Shown: piece by piece, positions 51,723-62,418 of the stretch
Position numbering within the stretch: position 1 is the first letter of the stretch
Layout of the letters: the number at the start of each line of letters is the position of its first letter
NCBI RefSeq assembly: GCF_020966775.1
Contig: NZ_JAJKFV010000002.1
Span: forward strand, 434,001-498,000
Reading direction: 5' to 3'
DNA length: 64,000 bases
Source of the DNA: Rhodopirellula halodulae
GTDB lineage: Bacteria > Planctomycetota > Planctomycetia > Pirellulales > Pirellulaceae
The notes under the pieces: generated by a model
The model's database searches: none
Seen by the model: only the letters and a program-made list of their open reading frames with translations
What the model was told of the DNA's origin: nothing
Position numbers and translations under genes: made by a program

Positions 51723-54700
51723 TCAGCTTGGGTCGTAAGCCAAGTTCGGTGAGAGCCAACGTTCGACTTCCGAAACCGGCCAACCCTTCCGCTGAGCGTA
51801 AGATTCGATCTGATCCTTCGTCATGCGATCCACGGTGAAGTACTTGGCATCGGGGTGTGAGAAGTACAAACCGCTCACACTGGCACCCGGCGACATAGCG
51901 AAGCTTTCGGTCAGCTCGATGCCGGTGTTCTTCTCGACCTCCAACAAGTCAAACAACGTTCGCTTTTCGGTGTGGTCGGGGCACGCTGGATAACCGGCCG
52001 CCGGACGAATGCCGCGGTACTTCTCAGCAATCAGATCTTCGTTGGACAGGTCCTCTTCTTTGCCGTATTGCCACTGCTGGCGGACTTGTTGGTGCAGATA
52101 TTCCGCGAATGCTTCGGCACATCGATCCGCAACGGCCGAAACGATGATGGAGCTTTCGTCATCGAGATCTTTCTTGAACTGCATCGACAAGGCTTCGGCA
52201 CCCAAACCCGCCGTCACCGCGAATCCGCCCAAGTAGTCCTTGCGTCCACTATCAACCGGAGCGATGTAGTCGGCCAACGAACGGAAGTCTTTCTGGCCGC
52301 GACGTTCCCATTGTTGACGCAAACAATGGAATCGCGTGCGTTCTTCCGTTCGGGATTCGTCGGTGTAAACGATGATGTCATCGCCGTCGGTCGCTGCGGG
52401 CCAAAAACCGTAGACGCCCTTGGCCGTGATCAGCTTTTCGGCGATCACGCGGTCGAGCATCTTGTTGGCCTTCTCATAAACCTCTTTCGCGATCGAGCCA
52501 ACCGTTTCGTCCTGGAAGATCTTTGGGTACTTGCCTTTCAATTCCCAAGTCATGAAGTAAGGCGACCAATCGATGTAGTCCCGCAGTGTTTCCAATGGGA
52601 AATCCTCCAGCACTCGCGTGCCCGTGAACTCTGGCTCATCGATCCGAACCGAGTCCCAATCGGTTGCAAAGCGTTTCTGCATCGCTTCTTCGTAGGACAC
52701 CAACGTTTGCTTTCGTTCGCGGAAACTTTGAACGAGTTTTTCTTGCTCGACGACGTTGGCTTCCAAGAACGATTCTCGCGAATCTTTGCTGAGCAATTTT
52801 TCGACGACGCCAACACTGCGACTGGCGTCCAGCACGTGCAGAACGGGCCCGTCGTACGCCGGTGCGATTCGCACCGCCGTGTGCTTGGCGCTGGTAGTGG
52901 CTCCACCGACCAACAAAGGCATCTTCATCCCGCTGCGTTTCATTTCGCGAGCTACGTGAACCATCTCATCGAGGCTGGGTGTGATCAAACCCGACAAGCC
53001 AATCATGTCAGCGTTGTGTTTGACTGCTTCTTCCAAAATGACTTCGCTGCTGACCATCACACCGAGGTCGATCACCTCGTAGTTGTTGCACTGCAGCACC
53101 ACGCCCACGATGTTTTTGCCAATGTCATGGACATCGCCCTTGACCGTGGCGATCAAGAACTTCCCGCGAGCCTTCTCGTCTTGCGTTCCCGCCTCGACCT
53201 TTTCCTGTTCCATGAACGGTTCAAGGTAGGCAACGGCTTTCTTCATCACACGAGCCGACTTCACGACCTGCGGCAAAAACATTTTGCCTTGCCCGAACAA
53301 GTCACCAACGACGCTCATGCCGGCCATGAGCGGACCTTCGATGACTTGCAAACACTTGTCGTAGTGCTGGCGTGCTTCTTCGGTGTCCTCGACGATGAAC
53401 TTGTCGATGCCTTTGATGAGCGCGTGTTTCATCCGGTCTTCGATGGACAATTCACGCCATGCCAGATCCTCGCCGGATTTCTTCTTGCCTGACCCTTTGA
53501 CGGTTTCAGCGAATTCCAACATGCGATCGGTCGCGTCTTCACGACGATTCCAAAGCACGTCTTCGACGTATTCCAGCAAGTCCTTTGGGATCTCCTCGTA
53601 GACTTCCAGTTGTCCCGCGTTGACGATGCCCATGTCCAACCCGGCTTTCACCGCACGGTACAAGAACGCGCTGTGGATGGCTTCGCGAACGACGTCGTTG
53701 CCACGGAAGCTGAAGCTGATGTTGCTGACACCACCGCTGGTTTTCGCACCGGGGCATTCCTTCTTGATCCGCTCCACCGCGTTGACGAAGTCGACGGCGT
53801 AGTTGTTGTGCTCTTCCATCCCCGTCGCGACGGTCAGGATATTGGGATCAAAGATGATGTCTTCCGGTGGGAAGTTGATCTTGTTGACCAGCAAGTCATA
53901 GGCACGTTTACAGATCCGAACCTTGTTGTCCTCGTCGGCTGCCTGGCCCTCTTCATCAAAGGCCATCACCACTGTCGCGGCACCGTACTGGCGAACCAGT
54001 TTGGCTCGACGCAGGAATTCTTCCTCCCCGTCTTTCAGCGAGATCGAGTTGACGATTGCTTTGCCTTGCACGTTTTGCAAACCGGCTTCGATGACTTCCC
54101 AGCGACTGCTGTCGATCATCACCGGAACAGCAGCCACCACCGAGTCGCCCGCAATCAAACGCAGGAATCTCGTCATGGCTTCGACACCATCAAGCAAAGC
54201 ATCATCGAAGTTCACGTCGATGATGGTCGCACCGTTTTCAACTTGTTCTCGCGCCACCTCGACGGCTTCGTCGTATTCTTCGTTGCGAATCAAACGAGCG
54301 AATTTGCGGCTACCGGTGACGTTGGTGCGTTCCCCCACCATCGTGAATGGGATCTCGGGACGCATCACCATCGGCAACTGACCGGACAGTCGAGTCCACA
54401 CGGGACCGCCGGTGTCTTCTTGTTTGGGTTTGCACTTGTTGACCCGTTCGGTCATCGCGCGGATGTGATCCGGTGTCGTGCCGCAACAGCCGCCCAGGAT
54501 GTTGATCCAACCGTTGTCGGCGTACTCGCCCACGATCTCGGCCATCGGTTTTGGATCGAGGTCGAACGCACCCATTTCGTTGGGCAGACCCGCGTTGGGG
54601 TGACACGAAATCGGCAGCCCAGTGGCTTTGCTCATCTCTTCCACGTGCGGACGCATGATGTCCGGACCGAGGGCACAGTTCATCCCGACCGACAGCAACG

Positions 54701-55427
54701 GGAAGTGTGACAATGCGGTGACGAACGCTTCCACACTTTGTCCACTGACGAAGGTGCGGCCACCTTTGTCGAACGTGCCGGACACCATCACCGGAACTCG
54801 CCGTCCGCCTTCATCAAAGTAACGCTGAATCGCGAACAAGCAGGACTTCAAGTTCAGCGTGTCGATCGCGGTTTCCGGCAGCAAGATGTCGACGCCGGCT
54901 TCGCACAGTGATTTGACTTGGGCGTAATAGCTGTCGGCCAGCTTGTCGAACGTGGTGGCTCGAAAGGCGGCGTCTTCCACATCGGTGCTGATCGCCAACT
55001 GCATCGTCGTCGGTCCGATCGAACCCGCGACAAAGCGCGGCTTGTCCGGTGTCTTTTCCGACCACTGATCAGCGGCTTTGCGAGCGCAGGCGACGGCGGC
55101 AACGTTGATCTCGTTGACCAGTTCAAGCGGCAGATCAAATTCGACCATCCCGATGGGCGACGCGCCAAACGAGTTGGTTTCGACGATGTCGGCGCCAGCC
55201 TCGAAGTACTGCGAGTGAATCCCGGTAATCTTGTCGGGATGCGTCAGACAAAGGATGTCCGAAAAGTTCTTGAGGTCTTTGTGGTGGTCGGCAAAACGAT
55301 CCCCCCGCACGTCCGCTTCTTCCAATTTCAGACGTTGGATCATGGTCCCCATCGCACCGTCGAGCATCAAAATGCGTTCGCGGATGAGTTCAGCGAGGAC
55401 TTGATCGGTGGAGGAGGCTTGTAACAT
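51723..55427 (-). CDS. metH: Cobalamin-dependent methionine synthase
   Basis: A full-length MetH of 1234 aa from ATG 55427 ([14 protein letters not shown]). Modules in order: homocysteine-binding barrel ([12 protein letters not shown] ... [14 protein letters not shown] with the zinc cysteines), pterin-binding barrel ([17 protein letters not shown]), helical cap, cobalamin-binding domain with [27 protein letters not shown] and the histidine ligand in DVHDIG, and the AdoMet reactivation domain ([19 protein letters not shown]). It methylates homocysteine with methyl-H4folate. The ORF opens 90 codons upstream, but no domain lies there. No B12 or SAM riboswitch was recognised in the leader. Confidence 0.97.
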   Translation of the reverse strand: MLQASSTDQVLAELIRERILMLDGAMGTMIQRLKLEEADVRGDRFADHHKDLKNFSDILCLTHPDKITGIHSQYFEAGADIVETNSFGASPIGMVEFDLPLELVNEINVAAVACARKAADQWSEKTPDKPRFVAGSIGPTTMQLAISTDVEDAAFRATTFDKLADSYYAQVKSLCEAGVDILLPETAIDTLNLKSCLFAIQRYFDEGGRRVPVMVSGTFDKGGRTFVSGQSVEAFVTALSHFPLLSVGMNCALGPDIMRPHVEEMSKATGLPISCHPNAGLPNEMGAFDLDPKPMAEIVGEYADNGWINILGGCCGTTPDHIRAMTERVNKCKPKQEDTGGPVWTRLSGQLPMVMRPEIPFTMVGERTNVTGSRKFARLIRNEEYDEAVEVAREQVENGATIIDVNFDDALLDGVEAMTRFLRLIAGDSVVAAVPVMIDSSRWEVIEAGLQNVQGKAIVNSISLKDGEEEFLRRAKLVRQYGAATVVMAFDEEGQAADEDNKVRICKRAYDLLVNKINFPPEDIIFDPNILTVATGMEEHNNYAVDFVNAVERIKKECPGAKTSGGVSNISFSFRGNDVVREAIHSAFLYRAVKAGLDMGIVNAGQLEVYEEIPKDLLEYVEDVLWNRREDATDRMLEFAETVKGSGKKKSGEDLAWRELSIEDRMKHALIKGIDKFIVEDTEEARQHYDKCLQVIEGPLMAGMSVVGDLFGQGKMFLPQVVKSARVMKKAVAYLEPFMEQEKVEAGTQDEKARGKFLIATVKGDVHDIGKNIVGVVLQCNNYEVIDLGVMVSSEVILEEAVKHNADMIGLSGLITPSLDEMVHVAREMKRSGMKMPLLVGGATTSAKHTAVRIAPAYDGPVLHVLDASRSVGVVEKLLSKDSRESFLEANVVEQEKLVQSFRERKQTLVSYEEAMQKRFATDWDSVRIDEPEFTGTRVLEDFPLETLRDYIDWSPYFMTWELKGKYPKIFQDETVGSIAKEVYEKANKMLDRVIAEKLITAKGVYGFWPAATDGDDIIVYTDESRTEERTRFHCLRQQWERRGQKDFRSLADYIAPVDSGRKDYLGGFAVTAGLGAEALSMQFKKDLDDESSIIVSAVADRCAEAFAEYLHQQVRQQWQYGKEEDLSNEDLIAEKYRGIRPAAGYPACPDHTEKRTLFDLLEVEKNTGIELTESFAMSPGASVSGLYFSHPDAKYFTVDRMTKDQIESYAQRKGWPVSEVERWLSPNLAYDPS

Positions 55428-55786
55428 CGACAACCCAAAGGGAGAGACGGGGAATTCTTCAAAAGGCTCCGCAAAAGACGATCTTTTCCGGCATCTTTGA
55501 ACCGATATCTTCGTCGCATGCCAACAAACGGGCAACCCGAACGGCGGAAACCACCGCTTTTTTCGGGAGCGATCGCACCTTAAAACCGAAGCGTTCGTGC
55601 ACGGCGATAACGAGCACGGTTTCGTCGGGCTTGCGAGTTCATCGCGGGCACGGAGGGTGCTTTCTCTCGACACGACAAACACCCAACAGGTTCCCATGTT
55701 GGCGTCGCTCGATAGGATGGGGCTCGCGGCGGATTCACGCCCCGCGGAGCTTCCCCACGCCCATTTCTTCTATAGAGAAAACCAGC
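55428..55786. other. Divergent promoter region metH / amidohydrolase
   Basis: A 359-base gap between divergently read genes. No RNA gene or riboswitch core could be recognised. The reading frame upstream of metH is open but has no known domain. Confidence 0.4.
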
Positions 55787-56623
55787 ATGTTGATTGATTC
55801 CCACCACCACCTCTGGGCCTACGATTCGGAAGAATACGGTTGGATCAACGACCAAATGAGCGTGCTGCGTCAGGACTTCCTGGCACCACAACTCCGCGAG
55901 ATCGCCGCCGAAAGTGGTGTGGACGGATTCGTCAGCGTGCAGGCGCGTCAGTCGATGCGGGAAACCGAGGCTCTGCTGAAAATCGCCCACGACGAACCGT
56001 TGATTCGAGGCGTGGTGGGATGGATTGGATTGGCCGATTCCGACGTGGAAGCACAACTGGAAAGCGTTTCGGGGCGAGAAAAGTTGGTCGGCATGCGGCA
56101 CGTGGTCCAGGACGAACCCAACGATCGTTTCTTGGACGGCGAAGCATTCAATCGCGGTGTTGCGATGCTAGCCCAACACAACCTGGTGTATGACATTCTG
56201 ATCTTTGCCAAACAGCTTCCCGCTGCGATTGATTTTGCCGACCGTCACGAAAGCCTGCCGATGGTGGTGGATCACATTGCCAAACCCACCATCCAAGGCG
56301 GCATCATGGACGCCGGTTGGGAAGCCGGTTTCCGCGAATTGGCGCGCCGTCCGCACCTGACCTGCAAGTTCTCGGGCGTGGCGACCGAAGTCCGAGACGC
56401 CGAATGGAACATCGACACCGTGCGGCCGTATTGGGACGTGGCTTTGGAAGCGTTCGGGCCAAAGCGTTTGATGTTTGGCAGCGATTGGCCCGTGTGCCTG
56501 CTGCGAACGGGTCACAAGCAATGGCTCGACACCGTTCGCGATTTGGCATCGGAGTTGAGTGCCGATGAACAAGCGGACTTCTTCGCCGGCAACGCGATCA
56601 AGGCCTACGGGCTGGATGCCTGA
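55787..56623 (+). CDS. Amidohydrolase-family protein (fuconolactonase-like)
   Basis: A 278-aa TIM-barrel amidohydrolase 2 family protein. N-terminal metal motif IDSHHHLWAYDSEEYGW, then HESLPMVVDHIAKP and a C-terminal FGSDWPVCLL. These match L-fucono- and related sugar lactonases and 2-pyrone-4,6-dicarboxylate hydrolases. ATG 55787 (MLIDSHHHLW) is the natural start, as the metal motif begins at residue 4; the longer frame from 55631 is rejected. Sugar lactone hydrolysis fits the lifestyle of polysaccharide-degrading planctomycetes, but the substrate is unproven. Confidence 0.85.
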   Translation: MLIDSHHHLWAYDSEEYGWINDQMSVLRQDFLAPQLREIAAESGVDGFVSVQARQSMRETEALLKIAHDEPLIRGVVGWIGLADSDVEAQLESVSGREKLVGMRHVVQDEPNDRFLDGEAFNRGVAMLAQHNLVYDILIFAKQLPAAIDFADRHESLPMVVDHIAKPTIQGGIMDAGWEAGFRELARRPHLTCKFSGVATEVRDAEWNIDTVRPYWDVALEAFGPKRLMFGSDWPVCLLRTGHKQWLDTVRDLASELSADEQADFFAGNAIKAYGLDA

Positions 56624-56775
56624 AGATGCGTGCGGATTGGCGAGGATTCGGAGCGTGATGGGTGCGATTGCCGGATGCAATTGTTGAACGTGAGGTCACG
56701 GCGGAGACCGCCGTGCTACAGGTTTTGTTTGCGAGTTCGTCGTCCGGCGGGGCCTGGCCGACAGTAGGCAAAAAC

Positions 56776-57402
56776 TCAGCCGGTCATCTCGGGGTTGAGG
56801 CTGGGGTCATTGTACATCTTCATCTGCCGGTAGGTCTTGTGGCGTTTGCGGCCGGCAAAGAGATCATCCATCAGCGTTTGCAACGAGGCAGACAAATCTG
56901 CGTGTTGGACTTGGCAAAGCAACCAACGCGTTTCGACCTTCGTTCGATGTTCCGCGTCCACATCTTTTCGCTGCAGGTGTTCCGCGTAGTGGTACATGCG
57001 CAGCGACATGATCGACAAACGGTCGATCGCACTGCCGGGGGTCTCGGTGTTGATGGGAGCGTCTTCTGAGACAGCCACACCGGACTGATGGATCGACTCG
57101 GTGATCGCGTCGTCCAGCTTTTCGATCCAATCGTTTCGCTGTTGGTTCAAACGATCGATCGATCGTTTGACCTGGGCGATACGAGCGTCGGTCACGTTGG
57201 GATTGCGTGCGACGTCTTCTTCGTGCCAGAGCTGAAAATTAAAAGCGTGCTGCTGGCAAACCCAAGCGAGCCAACCCGAGTTCGGGTTGGCGATGGGTTC
57301 GTCATGCCACCGGCGGACGCAATCGATTTGCAATCGCGTCCAGTCTTCAACTTGGCCGGTGACCGTGGGAAGGCGGCCTGTTTGATTCGCGGGGCCGCTC
57401 AC
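56776..57402 (-). CDS. DUF4254 protein
   Basis: A 208-aa helical protein matching DUF4254: QQHAFNFQLWHEEDVARNPNV, QVKRSIDRLNQQRNDWIEKLDDAI, then SIMSLRMYHYAEHL and SASLQTLMDDLFAGRKRHKTY. Function is not established; in some genomes the gene lies with LPS glycosyltransferase genes. The stop of this gene lies 152 bases from the amidohydrolase end (convergent), and ilvC ends just upstream, four bases away, so the gene may be the last of the ilvN-ilvC-DUF4254 transcript. Confidence 0.8.
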   Translation of the reverse strand: MSGPANQTGRLPTVTGQVEDWTRLQIDCVRRWHDEPIANPNSGWLAWVCQQHAFNFQLWHEEDVARNPNVTDARIAQVKRSIDRLNQQRNDWIEKLDDAITESIHQSGVAVSEDAPINTETPGSAIDRLSIMSLRMYHYAEHLQRKDVDAEHRTKVETRWLLCQVQHADLSASLQTLMDDLFAGRKRHKTYRQMKMYNDPSLNPEMTG

Positions 57403-57406
57403 CGGA

Positions 57407-58411
57407 TCAAACTTCTTTTTCGTCGATCCAGTTCATCATGCGACGCAGGCCGAGACCGATTTGCTCGACACCGTGCTGACGCTCGTTGCGACGTGTGGTC
57501 TTGAAGAATGGTGCACCGGCACGGTTCTCGCTGATCCACTTGCGAGCGAATTCGCCTTTTTGGATCTCTTCCAAAACGCGTTTCATCTCGGCTTTGGTTT
57601 CCTCGGTGATGATGCGAGGACCGGTGACGTAGTCGCCGTATTCAGCGGTGTTGCTGATGCTGTAACGCATGTAGCTCAAACCACCTTCGTACAACAAATC
57701 GACGATCAGCTTCAGTTCGTGCATGCACTCGAAGTAAGCCATTTCAGGTTGGTAGCCGGCTTCCACGAGCGTGTCGAAACCAGCTTTGACCAATTCGCTG
57801 ACGCCACCGCACAAGACAACTTGTTCGCCGAACAAGTCGGTTTCGGTTTCTTCCGCGAAGGTGGTTTCGATGACACCACCGCGGGTGCCGCCGATGCCTT
57901 TAGCGTAGGCCAAACCGATTTGCTTGGTGGTTTCCGATGCACCGTCGCCCAAGGCGATCAATGCGGGAACGCCGCCGCCCTTTTCGTATTCGCTGCGAAC
58001 CAAGTGGCCGGGGCCCTTGGGAGCGACGAGCAGGGTGTCGATGCCTTTGGGAGGCGAAATTTGACCGAAGTGAATGTTGAAACCGTGCGAACACATCAAC
58101 ACGTTGCCTTCGGACAGGTTGTCGCGAATCGACTCGTTGTAGATGTCAGCTTGAACTTCATCGGGAAGCAACACGTTGACGACGTCGGCTGCTTTGGTGG
58201 CTTCCGCGATCGACATGGGTTTGAAGTCGTGCGAAACGGCGAGGTCGTAGTTGGCACTGCCGGGACGCTGACCAATGATGACGTCGCATCCGCTGTCGCG
58301 GAGGTTTTGAGCTTGGGCGTGGCCTTGTGAGCCGTAGCCAAGAATCGCGACCTTTTTGCCCTTCAAGTGGGACAGGTCGGCGTCGTTTTCGTAGTAAATG
58401 GTGGCTGCCAT
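57407..58411 (-). CDS. ilvC: Ketol-acid reductoisomerase
   Basis: A 334-aa class I KARI. The NADPH loop is in [21 protein letters not shown], followed by [38 protein letters not shown] and the metal-binding [19 protein letters not shown]. It converts acetolactate or acetohydroxybutyrate to dihydroxy acids in valine, leucine and isoleucine synthesis. Located 63 bases downstream of ilvN on the same strand. Confidence 0.97.
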   Translation of the reverse strand: MAATIYYENDADLSHLKGKKVAILGYGSQGHAQAQNLRDSGCDVIIGQRPGSANYDLAVSHDFKPMSIAEATKAADVVNVLLPDEVQADIYNESIRDNLSEGNVLMCSHGFNIHFGQISPPKGIDTLLVAPKGPGHLVRSEYEKGGGVPALIALGDGASETTKQIGLAYAKGIGGTRGGVIETTFAEETETDLFGEQVVLCGGVSELVKAGFDTLVEAGYQPEMAYFECMHELKLIVDLLYEGGLSYMRYSISNTAEYGDYVTGPRIITEETKAEMKRVLEEIQKGEFARKWISENRAGAPFFKTTRRNERQHGVEQIGLGLRRMMNWIDEKEV

Positions 58412-58474
58412 GAGAAAGTCACTCAGGGTGTGGGGGAAAGAGATTCGGAAGGGGAGATCGAAACGGTGCCCGGC

Positions 58475-59014
58475 TCAAGCTTGGACGGGTTCCGCGGCGG
58501 GTTCGCTGGAAGTGATTTGCGAACCGCTGCGAACCATCGCGATGCGGCCCGTGCGGACCAATTCGACGATTCCGTAGCGATCGATTCGTTCGATGAAAGC
58601 CTGGACCTTGTTGGCTCGACCGCTGATTTCGATCATCACTTCCCCTTCGCCGACGTCGACGATTTGTCCGCGGAAGATATCGACCAATTCACGGATTTCA
58701 CTGCGGACTCCGCCTGCGGGAGCCGTGACTTTGACCAGCAACAGATCGCGTTCGACGTAGTCGTTGGCGCTGATATCCAATACACGGACGACGGTGACGA
58801 TTTTCTCGAGTTGTTTGCGGACTTGATCGAGAACTTGGTCGTCGCCGACGACAACAAACGTCATTCGCGAAAGCGTCGGGTCTTCGGTTTCACCGACTGC
58901 CAACGAATCAATGTTGTAGCCGCGCGAAGCGAGCATTCCCGAGATGTGAGCTAGCACTCCGGGCACGTTTTGAACGAGTGCCGAGAGCAAATGACGTTGG
59001 TTGGGACTGGCCAT
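58475..59014 (-). CDS. ilvN: Acetolactate synthase small (regulatory) subunit
   Basis: A 179-aa ACT-domain protein: RHLLSALVQNVPGVLAHISGMLASRGYNIDSLAVG and a second domain with RDLLLVKVTAPAGGVRSEIRELVDIFRGQIVDVG. It binds the catalytic IlvB subunit and confers valine feedback. Same transcript as ilvC. The catalytic subunit gene is not in the window. ATG 59014. Confidence 0.95.
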   Translation of the reverse strand: MASPNQRHLLSALVQNVPGVLAHISGMLASRGYNIDSLAVGETEDPTLSRMTFVVVGDDQVLDQVRKQLEKIVTVVRVLDISANDYVERDLLLVKVTAPAGGVRSEIRELVDIFRGQIVDVGEGEVMIEISGRANKVQAFIERIDRYGIVELVRTGRIAMVRSGSQITSSEPAAEPVQA

Positions 59015-59480
59015 GAAAGTGCCTGTGAGTCGCCATGTAAGAGAAAAAAGATCGCCAATCGCGTCTGAGACGCGACAAATACGTGGAAAGGGTCGCGATC
59101 AAGAGCGACGCATGATAATTTTGGAGGTTGACGCTGCCAAGGGCCACGCTCCAAAGCCTCGAAATCGTCGCCGGATCGACCTGTCCAGACCCAATTCAGG
59201 CAGCCGATGTTCGCTCCAAAATGCTCCTGAAAACCTCTCTGAGATCGCGAAAGCGGCGGGCAAGCTCAAACGGGAGGTTGGCCGTCGCACCACTGGTCAG
59301 ATTGGGCGTTGCGGGCCTCGGGCGTTCATTGGCTCCGGTGGCGTGAGTCCGGCACCTATGAAATCGGGCGTTGGAATTCGGGCGTTTAGAATTCGGGCAT
59401 CTGAAACTCGAACCTGACGCCCCGGCGATTGTCACTCCTTCATCCAATTTTCCTTCTCCCCACACTCGAACGGCCAACCG
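59015..59480. other. Divergent intergenic ilvN / scpA
   Basis: A 466-base spacer without a supported gene. From about 59300 to 59402 it holds several short direct repeats of the type TCGGGCGTT (for example at 59364, 59378), each separated by about 14 bases. No riboswitch or T-box was recognised before ilvN. Confidence 0.45.
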
Positions 59481-60284
59481 ATGAGCTTTCGCATTGATTT
59501 GCCGGTCTATCGCGGGCCGATCGACCTGCTGCTGTATCTGGTTCGACGCCAAGAATTGTCGCTGACTGAAATGTCGCTGGCCAAAGTCGTCGACCAATAC
59601 GTCGCTCATCTGGAGGTGTTGCAAGAGCTGGATTTGGGCGAAGTCGGTGACTTTCTCGAGCTGGCGGCGACCTTGGTCGAGATGAAGAGCCAAGCCGTCT
59701 TGCCAAAGATCGAGGAAGAAACCGAAGAGGAAGCCGTCGAGGACACGCACGAACAACTCGTGGAACGACTGCTTCAATACAAAGAGATTCGAGACGCGGC
59801 GGCGGTGCTGGATGAAATGTCCACTCGCTGGCAAACTCGTTTCGAACGCGTCGCAGATGACTTGCCCACCCGGCGAAACGATCCCGCCGACCAACCCATC
59901 GTCGAACTCGAAATTTGGGACTTGGTCAGCGCCTTCGGACGGATCATGCGTGAATCGGCTGGTCCACCGGCCACCGAAGTCATCTACGACGACACTCCCA
60001 TTCACATTTACATGCAGAAGATTCACCACCAACTGGCGGAACACGTTCGCGTGCCGTTGGTGGACCTGGTTCCACCGGGGCAACACAAATCGGCCTACAT
60101 CGGCTGGTTCCTTGCCATGTTGGAACTCACCCGTCACCACGGCGCGGCGGTGGATCAAAACGAACAAGGCGAAATTGAAGTCGTGCGAACCGAAAAGTAC
60201 TCGGACAGTTTGAACGTCAACGAGGTCGACAACTACGGAACCCAGTCGATCGACAACAGCAACATGCCGATCCGGATGCGTTGA
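59481..60284 (+). CDS. scpA: Segregation and condensation protein A
   Basis: A 267-aa ScpA kleisin. N-terminus VYRGPIDLLLYLVRRQELSL with VDQYVAHLEVLQELDLGEVGDFLELAATLVEMKSQAVLP is the SMC-neck-binding domain; the C-terminal winged helix is less conserved (HKSAYIGWFLAMLELTRHHGAAV). It joins SMC and ScpB in chromosome condensation. Overlaps the metallo-hydrolase gene as TGATG. Confidence 0.92.
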   Translation: MSFRIDLPVYRGPIDLLLYLVRRQELSLTEMSLAKVVDQYVAHLEVLQELDLGEVGDFLELAATLVEMKSQAVLPKIEEETEEEAVEDTHEQLVERLLQYKEIRDAAAVLDEMSTRWQTRFERVADDLPTRRNDPADQPIVELEIWDLVSAFGRIMRESAGPPATEVIYDDTPIHIYMQKIHHQLAEHVRVPLVDLVPPGQHKSAYIGWFLAMLELTRHHGAAVDQNEQGEIEVVRTEKYSDSLNVNEVDNYGTQSIDNSNMPIRMR

Positions 60285-61123
60285 TGGTCGACAACATTCC
60301 GCTTCTCTCGCACGTCCACAACGGACTGACGATCGAGGGCTATTCCCGCGCAGCGGTGCAAACCTGTTGGCGCGTCAACGAACTGAAGTTGCTCTTTGAT
60401 GTCGGAGTGCAACCGTGGGACTTCATGGGTACATCGACCATGTTCATCTCCCATGCGCACTTGGATCACATTGCCGCGTTACCCGCCTACGTTTCGCGGC
60501 GGCGGATGATGAAGATGGATCCTCCGGTGATTTACCTACCGGATTCCGCCGTGGACATGGCTTGGAAGATGCTGCAAACGTTTCGCAGCCTGGACCGCGG
60601 TGCGATGCCCTGCGAGTTGATTGGCCTGCTCGATGGCGACGAAACCAAGATTGGTCGCGAATACGTTGTTCAGTCGATGAAGGTCCATCACACGATCGAT
60701 GCGTTGGGATTCATCGTTTACCAACGTCGACACAAGCTCAAACCGGAATACCTGGATCTGCCCGGCGAGAAGATTCGCGACCTGAAGATGTCAGGCACGG
60801 AGATCACCACCGAGCAACGCGTCCCCGTGTTCGCTTACACCGGTGACACCTCGCCGAAAGGATTGGACCACAATCCCGAGTTCTACGATGCGAAAATCTT
60901 GATCAGTGAATTGACTTTCGCGGCACCGGAGCATCGCCGTGCCAAGATTCATAAACATGGTCACATGCACGTGGATGACTACCGCGAACGAGCGGATCAA
61001 TTCCAAAACGAATTGGTGATCGGTTCTCACGCGAGCACTCGTTACACCGACGCACAGATCAAACGGTTTGTCAAAAAGGCGTTGCCCGGAATGTTGGATG
61101 ATCGGCTGAAGCTTTGGATCTGA
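60284..61123 (+). CDS. Metallo-beta-lactamase-fold hydrolase (RNase Z-like)
   Basis: A 279-aa MBL protein from ATG 60284; a TTG at 60281 adds one residue. The metal site is FISHAHLDHIAALPAYV, with FAYTGDTSPKGLDHNPEFY, a SELTF strand and HGHMHVDDYRERADQ later. This is the tRNase Z-like branch, though the usual exosite arm is not evident. Candidate roles: tRNA 3' maturation or a small-molecule hydrolase. Coupled by overlap with scpA and two bases from hemW. Confidence 0.8.
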   Translation: MVDNIPLLSHVHNGLTIEGYSRAAVQTCWRVNELKLLFDVGVQPWDFMGTSTMFISHAHLDHIAALPAYVSRRRMMKMDPPVIYLPDSAVDMAWKMLQTFRSLDRGAMPCELIGLLDGDETKIGREYVVQSMKVHHTIDALGFIVYQRRHKLKPEYLDLPGEKIRDLKMSGTEITTEQRVPVFAYTGDTSPKGLDHNPEFYDAKILISELTFAAPEHRRAKIHKHGHMHVDDYRERADQFQNELVIGSHASTRYTDAQIKRFVKKALPGMLDDRLKLWI

Positions 61124-61124
61124 G

Positions 61125-62291
61125 ATGACGTCACTTCCGCCGGGAGGTTGGCCAACACCACAGTCGCTGTACGTGCATGTTCCGTTTTGCAGGCATCGAT
61201 GTGGCTATTGCAATTTCAGTGTGATCTCCGGGCGAGATGATCTGCAGGATCGTTTCTTGCAAGCGGTTGAACGGGAGTTGACGTCGACTCCCGGTGCATC
61301 CCGGGCCCAGCTTCGAACCATCTTTCTCGGCGGAGGCACGCCCACGCGATTGTCGCCCGATCGTTTGAAACGTTTGCGTCAATCGATCGACGACACCTTC
61401 AGCGTTGCCGATGACGCGGAGATCACGGCGGAAGCCAACCCCGAAGACATCGATGAGGCGTGTCTGAATGCATTGCAAGACATCGACGTCAATCGCATCA
61501 GCCTCGGCGTCCAGTCGTTTGATGCGGACAAATTGCGTTGTTTGGAACGAGGCCACAATCGCGAATCCGCGTTGGCGGCAATCGAAGCGGCGGCCGAACG
61601 AATTGGAAACGTGTCGATCGATTTGATCTTTGGTGCCCCGGGAGAAACCTTGGAAAGCTGGAAGACTGATCTAGCGATCGCGTCGCAGTCACCAATCACG
61701 CACGTGTCCACCTATGCGTTGACGTTTGAAAAAGGCACCTCGTTCTGGTCACGACGATCACGAGGCGATTTGTCCGAAGTGGATGAATCTCTCGAACTGC
61801 AAATGTACGAAGCCGCCCAACATCAGTTTTCCCAGAACGCTTGGCAACAATACGAGATCAGCAGTTTCGCGAACGGTCCGCATCGTTGCCGGCACAATTT
61901 GGCTTACTGGGCGGGCAACGGCTGGCTCGCGGTGGGACCGGGAGCGGCTCGGTTTGTGGATGGCAAGCGGGAAGTCAATCACCGCAGCACCACGACTTAC
62001 ATCAAACGCATGTTGAACGACGGTGTTGCAACCGACGAAATCGAAGCCATCACGTTGGAACAATACGCGAGAGAACTGGCGGCCTTCGGAGTGCGTCAGC
62101 TCGACGGGATCGACCTTGCCATGGTCCATGATCGCACTTCGATCGACTTGGAAACGGTGCTTTCCCAAACGCTGACCAAACTTCAATCGATGGAACTGGT
62201 CACGTATCACAATCACCATCTCAGACTCACCCAACGCGGCATCCTATTCGCGGACACCGTCGCAACCGCTCTGCTGTCCGAGCCCGAGTGA
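61125..62291 (+). CDS. hemW: Radical SAM heme chaperone / HemN-like protein
   Basis: A 388-aa radical SAM protein with the cluster cysteines in VPFCRHRCGYCNFSV (Cys22, 26, 29), followed by TIFLGGGTPTRLSPDRL, AEANPEDIDEACLNAL, NRISLGVQSFDADKLRCLERGHN, SIDLIFGAPGETLESW and the HemW C-terminus. The extra residue that HemN has before the SAM motif is absent, in line with HemW, a heme-insertion chaperone, rather than the coproporphyrinogen oxidase. It ends the scpA-MBL-hemW operon. Confidence 0.88.
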   Translation: MTSLPPGGWPTPQSLYVHVPFCRHRCGYCNFSVISGRDDLQDRFLQAVERELTSTPGASRAQLRTIFLGGGTPTRLSPDRLKRLRQSIDDTFSVADDAEITAEANPEDIDEACLNALQDIDVNRISLGVQSFDADKLRCLERGHNRESALAAIEAAAERIGNVSIDLIFGAPGETLESWKTDLAIASQSPITHVSTYALTFEKGTSFWSRRSRGDLSEVDESLELQMYEAAQHQFSQNAWQQYEISSFANGPHRCRHNLAYWAGNGWLAVGPGAARFVDGKREVNHRSTTTYIKRMLNDGVATDEIEAITLEQYARELAAFGVRQLDGIDLAMVHDRTSIDLETVLSQTLTKLQSMELVTYHNHHLRLTQRGILFADTVATALLSEPE

Positions 62292-62418
62292 ACCGTCGTC
62301 CTCAACGTCCTTGCTTGTTGTGATGAATGACGGGTGAGAGCATTGGTTGATGTTGGAAATCAGTTTGGCAGGGAACGTTGCCTGGCGGAACAATTGTTCG
62401 ACTCAGGTGGATTGGCGT

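Noticed and set aside
51972-53492. 506-codon open frame antisense to metH, and another at 53610-54710
   Set aside because: Metabolic gene on the other strand is unmistakable; these frames are by-products of GC-rich codon use.
55428-55620. Cobalamin or SAM riboswitch in the metH leader
   Set aside because: No B12-box, SAM-I or SAH core could be recognised in the leader on the minus strand.
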